Positions 8,980 through 16,403 of a stretch of DNA of 64,000 nt are shown here, piece after piece. The translations under genes and the position numbers were made by a program. The DNA is from CALKJU01 sp035326425 (GTDB taxonomy: Bacteria > Pseudomonadota > Alphaproteobacteria > Geminicoccales > Geminicoccaceae). The notes beneath the pieces are model-generated. The model worked only from the letters and a program-made list of their open reading frames with translations. It was not told the DNA's origin and did not search any database. Location: the NCBI GenBank assembly GCA_035326425.1, contig DAOLFG010000007.1, positions 58,283-122,282 of the forward strand. The letters run 5' to 3'. Within the stretch, counting starts at the first letter, position 1. Every line of letters starts with the position of its first letter.

Positions 8980-9393
8980 TTGCAGCCCATCGGCGGCGAT
9001 CTGTTCGACCTCATCTCCAGCCGCACCGGCTGGCTGGCGCGTCGGCATGCGGTGCTGAGCGGCAACATCGCCAATGCCGACACGCCGCGCTTCCAGCCCC
9101 TGGACCTGAAGCCGCAGCGGGCCGAGCAGCTGGCGCGGCCGCAGGCGCCTGCCGGCATCGGGCTGGCGCGCACCGCCGCCGAGCATATGGCCGGCACGCC
9201 GCCGGCGGCTCCGGCCGGCGAGGGCGGCAGCCGTGCCGGGGCGTGGGAGACCGCTCCTTCCGGCAACGCCGTGGTGCTCGAGGAGCAGGCCCAGAAGCTG
9301 GCGCAGACCCAGATCGAGCACCAGCTCGCGACCGGCATCTACGGCAAGTACATGAGCATGATGCGCATCGCGCTCGGCGTCGGCGGCGGCTGA
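8980..9393 (+). CDS. flgB: Flagellar basal-body rod protein FlgB, TTG start
   Basis: A 137-residue proximal rod subunit exported through the flagellar type III apparatus. The N-terminal rod signature RHAVLSGNIANADTPRFQP is clear, and the C-terminal helix EHQLATGIYGKYMSMMRIAL matches FlgB. The first codon is TTG at 8980 with CGGAGCG upstream; the conserved N-terminus leaves no room for another start. It is the first gene of a block running flgB-flgC-fliE-fliQ-fliR-flhB. Confidence 0.93.
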   Translation: MQPIGGDLFDLISSRTGWLARRHAVLSGNIANADTPRFQPLDLKPQRAEQLARPQAPAGIGLARTAAEHMAGTPPAAPAGEGGSRAGAWETAPSGNAVVLEEQAQKLAQTQIEHQLATGIYGKYMSMMRIALGVGGG

Positions 9394-9410
9394 GCGCGAG
9401 GAGACGGACG

Positions 9411-9818
9411 ATGGATCTCGAAAGCTCGATGCGGATCGCCGCTTCCGGCATGAAGGCCCAGTCGGCGCGGCTCAGGGTGACGGCCGAGAATCTCGCCAAC
9501 GCCGAATCGACCTCGCGCACGCCGGGCGGCGATCCCTACCGGCGCAAGACCATCAGCTTCGCCGAGCGGCTGGATCGCGAGCTCGGCGTCGAGCTGGTCG
9601 AGGTCGACCGCTACGGCGTCGACGGCAGCGCCTTCCCGATGCGCTACGAGCCCGGCCACCCGGCGGCCGACGAGAAGGGCTACGTCAAGGAGCCCAACGT
9701 CAACACGCTGGTCGAGATGATGGACATGCGCGAGGCCCAGCGCTCCTACGAGGCCAATCTCAACGCCCAGCAGCAGGCCCGCGCCATGCTGCAGAAGACC
9801 CTCGACCTGCTGCGCTGA
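9411..9818 (+). CDS. flgC: Flagellar basal-body rod protein FlgC
   Basis: A 135-residue rod protein. It starts MDLESSMRIAASGMKAQS with the rod motif VTAENLANAEST, and has the FlgC-type GYVKEPNVNTLVEMMDM near residue 96 and a C-terminal RSYEANLNAQQQARAML helix. The ATG at 9411 follows AGGAGACGG. It works with FlgB, FlgF and FlgG to build the rod across the periplasm. The spacing to flgB (17 bases) and fliE (29 bases) indicates a single transcript. Confidence 0.96.
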   Translation: MDLESSMRIAASGMKAQSARLRVTAENLANAESTSRTPGGDPYRRKTISFAERLDRELGVELVEVDRYGVDGSAFPMRYEPGHPAADEKGYVKEPNVNTLVEMMDMREAQRSYEANLNAQQQARAMLQKTLDLLR

Positions 9819-9847
9819 CCCGCGGCCCCGACCCGGAGTGACCTGCG

Positions 9848-10174
9848 ATGAAGATCGGCGGCTACGGTGCCGCGGCCTACGCCCAGACCGCCCAGCGCCT
9901 GCGCGAGGCGTCGGCCCAGGGCGTCAGCGGCGGCGCCGCCGGCGTGCAGACCGCCGGCTCGGCCTTCGGCGCCATGCTCGGCAGCGAGATCGGCGGTGCC
10001 GTGCAGGGCCTGCAGAGCGCCGAGAAGCAGTCGATCGACGGCCTGACCGGCCGCGCCGGGCTGCAGAACGTCGTCGAGGCGGTCAACGCCGCCGAGCTCG
10101 GCCTGCAGAAGGTGACGGCGGTGCGCGACCGGGTGATCGCCGCCTACCAGGAAATCATGCGGATGCCGATATGA
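9848..10174 (+). CDS. fliE: Flagellar hook-basal body protein FliE
   Basis: A 108-residue junction protein between the MS ring and rod. The C-terminal half shows the conserved FliE pattern: VVEAVNAAELGLQKVTAVRD followed by IAAYQEIMRMPI. The N-terminus is Gly/Ala-rich. Its stop overlaps the fliQ start as ATGA, coupling rod assembly to the export gate genes. No signal peptide is present, as expected for export through the flagellar channel. Confidence 0.95.
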   Translation: MKIGGYGAAAYAQTAQRLREASAQGVSGGAAGVQTAGSAFGAMLGSEIGGAVQGLQSAEKQSIDGLTGRAGLQNVVEAVNAAELGLQKVTAVRDRVIAAYQEIMRMPI

Positions 10175-10443
10175 CCCCGCAGCTGGTCCTGGACGTCGCC
10201 CGCGAGGCGATCTGGGTGATGATCAAGATCGGCGCCCCCACCATGCTGGTGGCGCTGCTGGTCGGCCTGCTGGTGTCGCTGCTGCAGGCGCTGACCCAGA
10301 TCCAGGAGGCGACGCTGGCCTTCGTGCCGAAGGTGCTGGCGATCGCCGTCACCTTCGTGCTGACCACGCCCTTCGTCATCCACGTGCTGGCCGCCTTCAC
10401 CACCGGCCTGTTCGGCCGCATCGCCACCATCGGCGCCTCGTGA
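10171..10443 (+). CDS. fliQ: Flagellar export gate protein FliQ
   Basis: A 90-residue export gate subunit with two transmembrane helices at about residues 16-38 and 50-75. It carries the family motif LLVSLLQALTQIQEATLAFVP. FliQ forms the FliPQR channel complex with FliR in the inner membrane. The ATG at 10171 overlaps the fliE stop. fliP is not in this block and must lie elsewhere. Confidence 0.97.
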   Translation: MTPQLVLDVAREAIWVMIKIGAPTMLVALLVGLLVSLLQALTQIQEATLAFVPKVLAIAVTFVLTTPFVIHVLAAFTTGLFGRIATIGAS

Positions 10444-10447
10444 GCGG

Positions 10448-11224
10448 GTGGCGGCGATGGGCTGGCGGGAGCTGATCGAGCCCGAGATCCTGCGGATCCT
10501 GCTGGTCTTCGCCCGCATCGGCGCGGCGCTCATGGTGGTGCCGGGCTTCGGCGAGGTCTACGTCCTGCCGCGCCTGCGCCTGCTGCTGGCCCTGATCCTC
10601 AGCATCCTGCTCGCCCCGATCCTGGGGCCCGCCCTGCCGGCCGGCGATCCGGGCACCGGCGGCGGCCTCGTCGGTCTCGTCATCGTCGAGATCGGCATCG
10701 GCCTGCTGATCGGGGCCGCCACCCGCATGGCGATGGTGGCGCTGCACCTGGGCGGCAGCGTCATCGCCAGCCAGTCCGGCCTCGCCAGCGCGGTGTTCTT
10801 CGACCCGCACGACGGCGGCCAGGGCAGCATCGGCAGCAATTTCCTCACCATCGTCGCCCTGGCGCTGCTGTTCGCCGCCGACGCCCATCACGCGCTGCTG
10901 CACGCGCTGGTCGACAGCTACGGCCTGTTCGCCGTCGGCGCCGTGCCGATCCCCGCCGACGGTGCCGAGCTGCTGAGCCGGCTGCTGGTCGAGGCCACCG
11001 CCGTCGGCCTGCGCATCGCCGGGCCGGTGATGCTGGTGGGCCTCGCGCTGTCGGTGGCGCTGGGCGCCCTCAACCGCATGGTGCCGGCCTTCCAGATGCT
11101 GTTCGTGGCGACACCGGCGCAGCTGCTGCTGTCGCTGGGCGCCCTGATGCTGTCGCTGGCCGCCGGCCTGCAGGCCTTCCTCGGGCTGTTCGACCGCAGC
11201 CTGCTGGTGATCTCGGGAGGCTGA
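10448..11224 (+). CDS. fliR: Flagellar export gate protein FliR
   Basis: A 258-residue polytopic membrane protein of the flagellar type III export gate. Conserved features are FARIGAALMVVPGFGEVYVL near the N-terminus, GLLIGAATRMAMVALHLGG near residue 85, SQSGLASAVFFDP near 108, and the C-terminal hydrophobic stretch MLFVATPAQLLLSLG. The GTG at 10448 lies 4 bases after the fliQ stop; an ATG at 10457 is an equally good start and would shorten the protein by three residues. Confidence 0.95.
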   Translation: MAAMGWRELIEPEILRILLVFARIGAALMVVPGFGEVYVLPRLRLLLALILSILLAPILGPALPAGDPGTGGGLVGLVIVEIGIGLLIGAATRMAMVALHLGGSVIASQSGLASAVFFDPHDGGQGSIGSNFLTIVALALLFAADAHHALLHALVDSYGLFAVGAVPIPADGAELLSRLLVEATAVGLRIAGPVMLVGLALSVALGALNRMVPAFQMLFVATPAQLLLSLGALMLSLAAGLQAFLGLFDRSLLVISGG

Positions 11225-11228
11225 GGGC

Positions 11229-12299
11229 TTGGCCGAGGAGCAGGACGACTCCCAGAAGACCGAGGAGCCGACCCAGAAGCGGCTCGACGACGCGCGCGAG
11301 GAAGGCCGCGTCGTCTCGACCCGCGAGGTCGCGAGCTTCCTGCTGCTCGGCATGGCGGCGCTGCTGTGCGGCGGCGGCCTCGCCGCCTCGGCCGGCCGGC
11401 TCTCCCATGCGCTGACGCCCTGGCTCGCAGGAGCGCACCTGCGCGCCGCCGATCCCGCCGACCTCGCCGGCCCGCTGATCGACGCGCTGCTCGAGGGCGG
11501 CCTGGCGCTGGCGCTGCCGCTGGGCGCAGCCATGCTGCTGGCGGCGGCGGCACCGCTGGTCCAGCACGGCCTGGTCTGGTCGCCCAAGGCGCTGGCGCCG
11601 CAGGCTTCGCGGGTCTCGCCGATGGCCGGGCTCGGGCGGCTGTTCTCGTCCTCCTCGCTGGTCGAGTTCGGCCGCGGCCTCGTCAAGCTCCTGGGCGTGG
11701 GCGGCATCGCCTGGGTCGTCGGCAAGGACGAGGCCCTGTCGATCCTGGGCTCGGTCGACCTCGACGCCGCCGGCCTGATCGGTCTCACCGCCCGCCTCGC
11801 CGCCCGGCTGCTGGCCGCGATCGCCGCCTTCGCCGCCGTGCTGGCCGTGCTCGACTATCTCTGGCAGCGCCATTCCTTCATGCGCCAGATGCGCATGACC
11901 CGCCAGGAGGTGCTGGACGAGCACAAGCACTCGGAAGGCGATCCGGTCATCAAGCAGCGGCTGCGCCAGCTGCGGATGGCGCGCGCCCGCCAGCGCATGA
12001 TGGCCGACGTGCCCAAGGCCACGGTCGTCATCACCAACCCGACCCATTTCGCCGTGGCGCTGCGCTACGAGCCGAGCGAGGCACCGGCCCCGATCGTCGT
12101 CGCCAAGGGGGCGGACCGCGTCGCCGCCAGGATCCGCGAGCTCGCCAGGGCCAATGACGTGCCGCTGGTCGAGAACCCGCCGCTCGCCCGCCTGCTGCAC
12201 GCCTCGGTCGAGATCGGCCAGCCGATCCCGCCGGCGCAGTACCGCGCCGTCGCCGAGATCATCGGCTACATCCTCAGGCTGAAGCGGCCCGCGGGCTGA
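11229..12299 (+). CDS. flhB: Flagellar export substrate-specificity switch FlhB, TTG start
   Basis: A 356-residue protein. It has the family opening DDSQKTEEPTQKRLDDAREE, four membrane helices in the first ~210 residues, and a cytoplasmic domain with the autocleavage site NPTH at residues 270-273 in ITNPTHFAVALRY. Cleavage between Asn and Pro switches export from hook to filament substrates. The start is TTG at 11229, four bases after fliR; the conserved acidic N-terminus fixes it. It is the last gene of the flagellar block; 131 bases separate it from the next gene. Confidence 0.96.
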   Translation: MAEEQDDSQKTEEPTQKRLDDAREEGRVVSTREVASFLLLGMAALLCGGGLAASAGRLSHALTPWLAGAHLRAADPADLAGPLIDALLEGGLALALPLGAAMLLAAAAPLVQHGLVWSPKALAPQASRVSPMAGLGRLFSSSSLVEFGRGLVKLLGVGGIAWVVGKDEALSILGSVDLDAAGLIGLTARLAARLLAAIAAFAAVLAVLDYLWQRHSFMRQMRMTRQEVLDEHKHSEGDPVIKQRLRQLRMARARQRMMADVPKATVVITNPTHFAVALRYEPSEAPAPIVVAKGADRVAARIRELARANDVPLVENPPLARLLHASVEIGQPIPPAQYRAVAEIIGYILRLKRPAG

Positions 12300-12430
12300 A
12301 ATCCCGTATCGGAGTGCTCGCCGACGGCCCATCGGCCCGCCGGGGCAAGGTTTCGTTCACCGCGAGGGGCGATCCTGCGCACGAGGCACCCCGGGCTCGC
12401 ACCGGCGGTGCGCAACGACGGAGACCGCCC

Positions 12431-13129
12431 ATGCGCCGCCTGCTCGCCACAACGGCGCTCGCCCTCGGCCTAGGATTCGCCTGCGACGCCTCGGCGGCAC
12501 CGCCTTCCAGCGCCCTGTTCGGCACGCTGGAGTTCCGCTCGGATTCGCACGCCGCCCTGCCGCAGTGGCGCCGGGTGCTGGCCGGCATCGAGCGCGAGCG
12601 GGCGAGCTATGCCGCCTGCGCCGCCGGCGATCCGGCCTGTGGCTCGCGGGCGGCGCAGGCTTGGCAGGCGCTGCTGCGCGGCCTTGAGGGCGCTCCCGAG
12701 ATGCAGCAGGCGCGCGAGGTCAACAACTTCCTCAACCAGTGGCGATACCGGCCCGACAACGAGAACTGGGGCAGGAGCGACTACTGGGCGACGCCGCTGG
12801 AGTTCCTGCGCCGCTCCGGCGACTGCGAGGACTATGTCATCGCCAAATACGTCTCGCTGCGCAGCCTGGGCTTCCCGGCCGAGCGGCTGCGGATGGTGGT
12901 GCTGCGCGACAGCCTGCGCAACCTCGCCCACGCCGTGCTGGCCGCCCACATCGGCGACGAGGTCTACGTCCTCGACAACCTCTCCAACGCCGTGCTGCCG
13001 CAGTCCCGGCTGACCCATTACATCCCCTACTACTCGGTGAACGAGGAGAGCCGCTGGGCGCACGTGGCGCCGGGCTCGGTGGTGGTCTCGGCGGCGGCAC
13101 CGCTCGCTGCCGGCGCCACCCGCCGCTGA
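12431..13129 (+). CDS. Transglutaminase-like cysteine proteinase (BTLCP/LapG-like), exported
   Basis: A 232-residue precursor with a signal peptide (MRRLLATTALALGLGFACDASA). It has the BTLCP catalytic triad: Cys in RRSGDCEDYVIAKY near residue 136, His in RNLAHAVLA near 162, and Asp in VYVLDNLSNAV near 175. In Pseudomonas the homologue LapG is a periplasmic protease cleaving surface adhesins under control of the c-di-GMP receptor LapD. Here it is 10 bases upstream of a membrane PAS/HD-GYP-like protein and so probably forms a two-gene unit with it. An adhesin substrate is inferred, not seen. The ATG at 12431 is set by the signal peptide. Confidence 0.85.
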   Translation: MRRLLATTALALGLGFACDASAAPPSSALFGTLEFRSDSHAALPQWRRVLAGIERERASYAACAAGDPACGSRAAQAWQALLRGLEGAPEMQQAREVNNFLNQWRYRPDNENWGRSDYWATPLEFLRRSGDCEDYVIAKYVSLRSLGFPAERLRMVVLRDSLRNLAHAVLAAHIGDEVYVLDNLSNAVLPQSRLTHYIPYYSVNEESRWAHVAPGSVVVSAAAPLAAGATRR

Positions 13130-13139
13130 CGCCGCCCGC

Positions 13140-15137
13140 ATGGCCAGCGCCACAGCACTCTCGGTCGACCGGCTGACGCTGCTCGACCCGCCACCCGCCC
13201 TGCCGCTCCGCCGGCGGTGGCAGACGCTCGCCGGCCTCGTGGCCGCGCTGCTGGTCGCCGCCGCCGCCGCCGGCTGGCTGGTCCAGGCCGCCACGGCCGA
13301 GCGCCGGCAGGTGTTGGTCTCGGCGGCCGCGGCACGGCTGGAGGCGCTGGCGCATGGCCGGGCCGAGGTGCTGGAGACCTGGCTCGACGGCGTCGAGGCG
13401 CAGGGCCGCCGCATCACCCGCTCGGAGCTGGTGCAGCTGTTCGCGCTCGAGCTGGCGCTGGCCGATCCGCAGGCGTCGCTGCCGCAGGCGCTGGACGAGC
13501 AGCTGCCCTACATGCGCCAGCTGATGGACGAGATGGCGCGCCAGGGCGAGCTGGTCGGCAGCTACCTCGTCTCGACCGACGGCAGGCTGCTGCTGGCGGA
13601 TTCCGCCGCACCGGCCATGACGCGCGCCCAGCTCGCCGCCACCGCCGACGCGGCGCTCGGAGCCGGAAGCGACGATGCCGGCGCCAGGGCCGGCCGTCGG
13701 ATCGCGACGCTGCCCGACGAGGGCGGCGGCGTCCGGCTCGACCTCGTGCTGCCGATACCGGCGCCGCAGCCGGATTTCGCGGCGCGCTCCCTGCCCGGCG
13801 CGGTGCTGGTGATGCGCATCGCCGCCGGCGACCGCCTGGAGCAGGTGCTGCGGCCGGGACCGCTCGACCTGCCGGGCGAGAGCGCCGGCATCCGCCTCGC
13901 CGACGGCTCGCTGCTGGAGAGCGCCGGGGCCGGGCCTGCCATCGAGGCCGGGCCTGCCGCCTTCCGCGGCGTGGCGGTCCTGCCGGAGCTCGGCTGGCGG
14001 GTCGAGCAGTCGGCCGACGAGGCGGAGGTGCTGCGCCCGCTGGTCGAGTTCCGCCGCAGCCTGGCGCTCGGAGCCCTCGCCGCGCTGCTGCTGCTGGGCC
14101 TGGCCGGCGGCTGGATCTGCTGGCGGCTGAGCAGCCGGCACCAGGCCGAGCTGCTGGCGCAGTACCGCGACTTCGCCGGCCGGCTGCGCCAGCAGCACGA
14201 CCTGCTGCACGGCATCATGTCGGCGATCCCGGATCTCGTCGGCCTCAAGACCGGCAGGGGCGGCTATGCCTTCGCCAACCCGGCGATGGCGACGGCGCTG
14301 GCCACGCCCGTCGCCCAGATCGTCGGCCGGACCGATGCCGAGCTGTTCCCGGCGGCCGTGGCCACCGCACTCGGCCGGCTCGATGCCGATGCCGCCGCCA
14401 TCGGCATCGCGCGGCGGGACGAGCTCGAGGTCTCGCTGTGCGGCCGGCGCCGCCATCTCAACGTCGTGGTGGCGCCGCTGGCCGACGAGGCCGAGGCCGT
14501 GGTCGGCACGGTGATGGTCGCCCGCGACGTCAGCGAGCTGGTGGCGCGGCGGCGCGAGCGCGAGCGGCTGGTGCAGCAGACGATCTCGGCCCTGGCCCGC
14601 ACCATCGAGCTGGCCGATCCCTATCTCTGCGGCCACAGCCAGCGCATGGCCCTGCTGTCGTCGCGGATCGCCGTCGAGCTCGGGCTCGACGACGACACCG
14701 TGGCCACGGTGCGCACGGCGTCGACGCTGTCGCAGATCGGCAAGCTGTTCGTGCCGCGCGAGCTGCTGGCCAAGCCCGGCCGCCACGACGAGGCCGAGCA
14801 GGCGGCGATGCGCCGGCATGTCGACCATGCCCAGGCGGTGCTGCGCGACGTCGAGCTCGGCCTGCCGGTGGCGGCGGCCCTCGGCCAGATGCACGAGCGG
14901 CTGGACGGCACCGGCTATCCGCACGGCCTCGCCGGCCCGGCCATCGGCCAGCCGGCGCGCGTCCTGGCGGTGGCCGACGTGTTCTGCGCCCGCACGGCAC
15001 CGCGCTCCTACCGCGACGCCGCCGAGCCGGCGACGGTGCTCGGTCATCTGCGCGCCCATCCCGACCGCTACGACGGAGGAGTGGTGGCGGCACTGGCCGC
15101 CGTGCTGGCGCAGGGACCGGCCGCCGACCGCGCCTGA
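13140..15137 (+). CDS. Membrane sensor with PAS and degenerate HD-GYP-like domain
   Basis: A 665-residue protein. A transmembrane helix at about residues 28-48 is followed by a ~260-residue Cache/dCache-like periplasmic region, a second helix near 305-325, a PAS domain (~345-470) and an HD-GYP-like domain (~475-650). Active HD-GYP c-di-GMP phosphodiesterases carry an HD dyad followed by IGK. Here that position reads SQ (residues 531-532, in TLSQIGKLFVP). The HHE motif reads MHE (residues 584-586), while DGTGYP near 589-594 is intact. So it may be a non-catalytic c-di-GMP or partner-binding sensor. It lies just downstream of the LapG-like gene and upstream of rpfF. Confidence 0.85.
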   Translation: MASATALSVDRLTLLDPPPALPLRRRWQTLAGLVAALLVAAAAAGWLVQAATAERRQVLVSAAAARLEALAHGRAEVLETWLDGVEAQGRRITRSELVQLFALELALADPQASLPQALDEQLPYMRQLMDEMARQGELVGSYLVSTDGRLLLADSAAPAMTRAQLAATADAALGAGSDDAGARAGRRIATLPDEGGGVRLDLVLPIPAPQPDFAARSLPGAVLVMRIAAGDRLEQVLRPGPLDLPGESAGIRLADGSLLESAGAGPAIEAGPAAFRGVAVLPELGWRVEQSADEAEVLRPLVEFRRSLALGALAALLLLGLAGGWICWRLSSRHQAELLAQYRDFAGRLRQQHDLLHGIMSAIPDLVGLKTGRGGYAFANPAMATALATPVAQIVGRTDAELFPAAVATALGRLDADAAAIGIARRDELEVSLCGRRRHLNVVVAPLADEAEAVVGTVMVARDVSELVARRRERERLVQQTISALARTIELADPYLCGHSQRMALLSSRIAVELGLDDDTVATVRTASTLSQIGKLFVPRELLAKPGRHDEAEQAAMRRHVDHAQAVLRDVELGLPVAAALGQMHERLDGTGYPHGLAGPAIGQPARVLAVADVFCARTAPRSYRDAAEPATVLGHLRAHPDRYDGGVVAALAAVLAQGPAADRA

Positions 15138-15196
15138 CCGCGACCTCGCCGGCGGTCCCGCCGGCGATGCATTGTGCCAATAGACATCGGCAAGTC

Positions 15197-15230
15197 ATGA
15201 CGATCGGTCATCATTGCTCGGAATGCAATG
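15197..15230 (+). promoter_or_regulatory. Two adjacent inverted repeats in the rpfF upstream region
   Basis: ATGAC-GATCG-GTCAT at 15197-15211 and CATTGC-N7-GCAATG at 15212-15230 lie back to back in the AT-rich 284-base spacer upstream of rpfF. The rest of the spacer (15231-15421) is AT-rich with several TTAA/TATT elements but no clear promoter pair. They could be regulator sites or form RNA hairpins in a leader. Confidence 0.4.
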
Positions 15231-15421
15231 AAACTACCGATAAAATGCTCTTCAATTAAGCAAACAAACAGGGTTAAAATAACATTAACGTACAGCGAAA
15301 AAAAATTCTTGCGGACCCTGAAAGTCGTTATTAAGGTTAATACAGACGACAACTTGATGCACGACACTCAGCCCTGGTCGTGCGAGCGAGCGCAACTGCC
15401 CAGTTGCCGCCGGAGGGTGAC

Positions 15422-16381
15422 ATGGCCGCATCGAACAAGAGCCTTCACAGCCTGCTGAAGCGTGGCGAGAACGACAACCAGCCGCTTTCGGTGCGAACGC
15501 TCAACTTCGCCGGCCGGCAGCCGGCGCTGCGGCGGGCGGTCAGCCTCGACATCGACCTGCCGCATCTGAGCCTGCGGCTGGAGGCCGAGAGCGGCATCCT
15601 GTGGGCGCGGATGCGCCACGACGTGCGGGCCTGCTACACGCCCGAGCTGATGCGCGACATGCGCGAGATCCAGCAGCTGCTGCGCGACCAGCTCGCCGGC
15701 CGCGACGCCGGCGAGATGCCGTTCCGCTGGCTGGTCTGGGCCTCGGACGCGCCCAGGGTCTGGAGCCTCGGCGGCGACCTCACCAGCTTCACCGCCATGA
15801 TCCGCAGCGGCGACGAGGCCGGGCTGCGGGCCTATGCCCACCTCGCCATCGACATCCTGCACGACAACCACATCAATCTCGACCTGCCGATCCAGTCGGC
15901 GGCCCTGGTCGAGGGCGACGCCATCGGCGGCGGCTTCGAGGCGATGCTCACCGACGACCTGGTGGTGGCCGAGCGGGGCGCCAAGTTCGGCCTGCCCGAG
16001 ATCCTGTTCAACCTGTTCCCCGGCATGGGGGCGCAGAGCTTCCTCGAGCGCAAGCTCGGGCCGCAGATGGCGCGCCGCCTGATCGAGGACGGCATCACCC
16101 GCAGCGCCGACGAGATGCAGGCGCTGGGCCTGGTCGACCTGGTCTGCGAGCCCGGCGAGGGCGAGAGCCGGCTGCGCCGCCACATCGACGAGACCGCCGC
16201 CCGCTTCGGCACCATGCGGACCCTGCAGCGGGTCCGCCAGCGCTCGAACCCGGTCACCAAGCGCGAGCTCGTCGACATCGTCGACTTGTGGACCGACCTC
16301 GCCATGGAGCTGGGCGAGCCGGAGCTGCGGCGGATGGACGCCCTGGCCCGGGTGCAGCAGAAGAAGCGGGCCGGCGGCTGA
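15422..16381 (+). CDS. rpfF: RpfF-type diffusible signal factor (DSF) synthase, crotonase fold
   Basis: A 319-residue crotonase-superfamily protein matching the RpfF branch, which makes cis-2-unsaturated fatty acid signals from acyl-ACP in the cytosol. The region VWSLGGDLTSFTAMI, then VEGDAIGGGFEAMLTDDL and FGLPEILFNLFPGMGA, is characteristic. The paired catalytic glutamates fall at E173 (GGFEA) and E193 (LPEIL), the same 20-residue spacing as E141/E161 in Xanthomonas RpfF. The ATG at 15422 follows GCCGGAGGG. It is convergent with an RpfC-like kinase gene, the usual receptor, across a shared terminator. The signal made is inferred. Confidence 0.9.
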   Translation: MAASNKSLHSLLKRGENDNQPLSVRTLNFAGRQPALRRAVSLDIDLPHLSLRLEAESGILWARMRHDVRACYTPELMRDMREIQQLLRDQLAGRDAGEMPFRWLVWASDAPRVWSLGGDLTSFTAMIRSGDEAGLRAYAHLAIDILHDNHINLDLPIQSAALVEGDAIGGGFEAMLTDDLVVAERGAKFGLPEILFNLFPGMGAQSFLERKLGPQMARRLIEDGITRSADEMQALGLVDLVCEPGEGESRLRRHIDETAARFGTMRTLQRVRQRSNPVTKRELVDIVDLWTDLAMELGEPELRRMDALARVQQKKRAGG

Positions 16382-16403
16382 GCCGGTGCCGGCGGCTCAG
16401 CCG
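16375..16403. terminator. Bidirectional hairpin between rpfF and rpfC
   Basis: A 10-bp inverted repeat (arms 16375-16384 and 16394-16403, core GGCTGAGCC/GGCTCAGCC) spans both stop codons of the convergent genes. The 9-base loop and lack of a T-run make it a GC hairpin rather than a classic terminator, but its position supports ending both transcripts. Confidence 0.6.
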
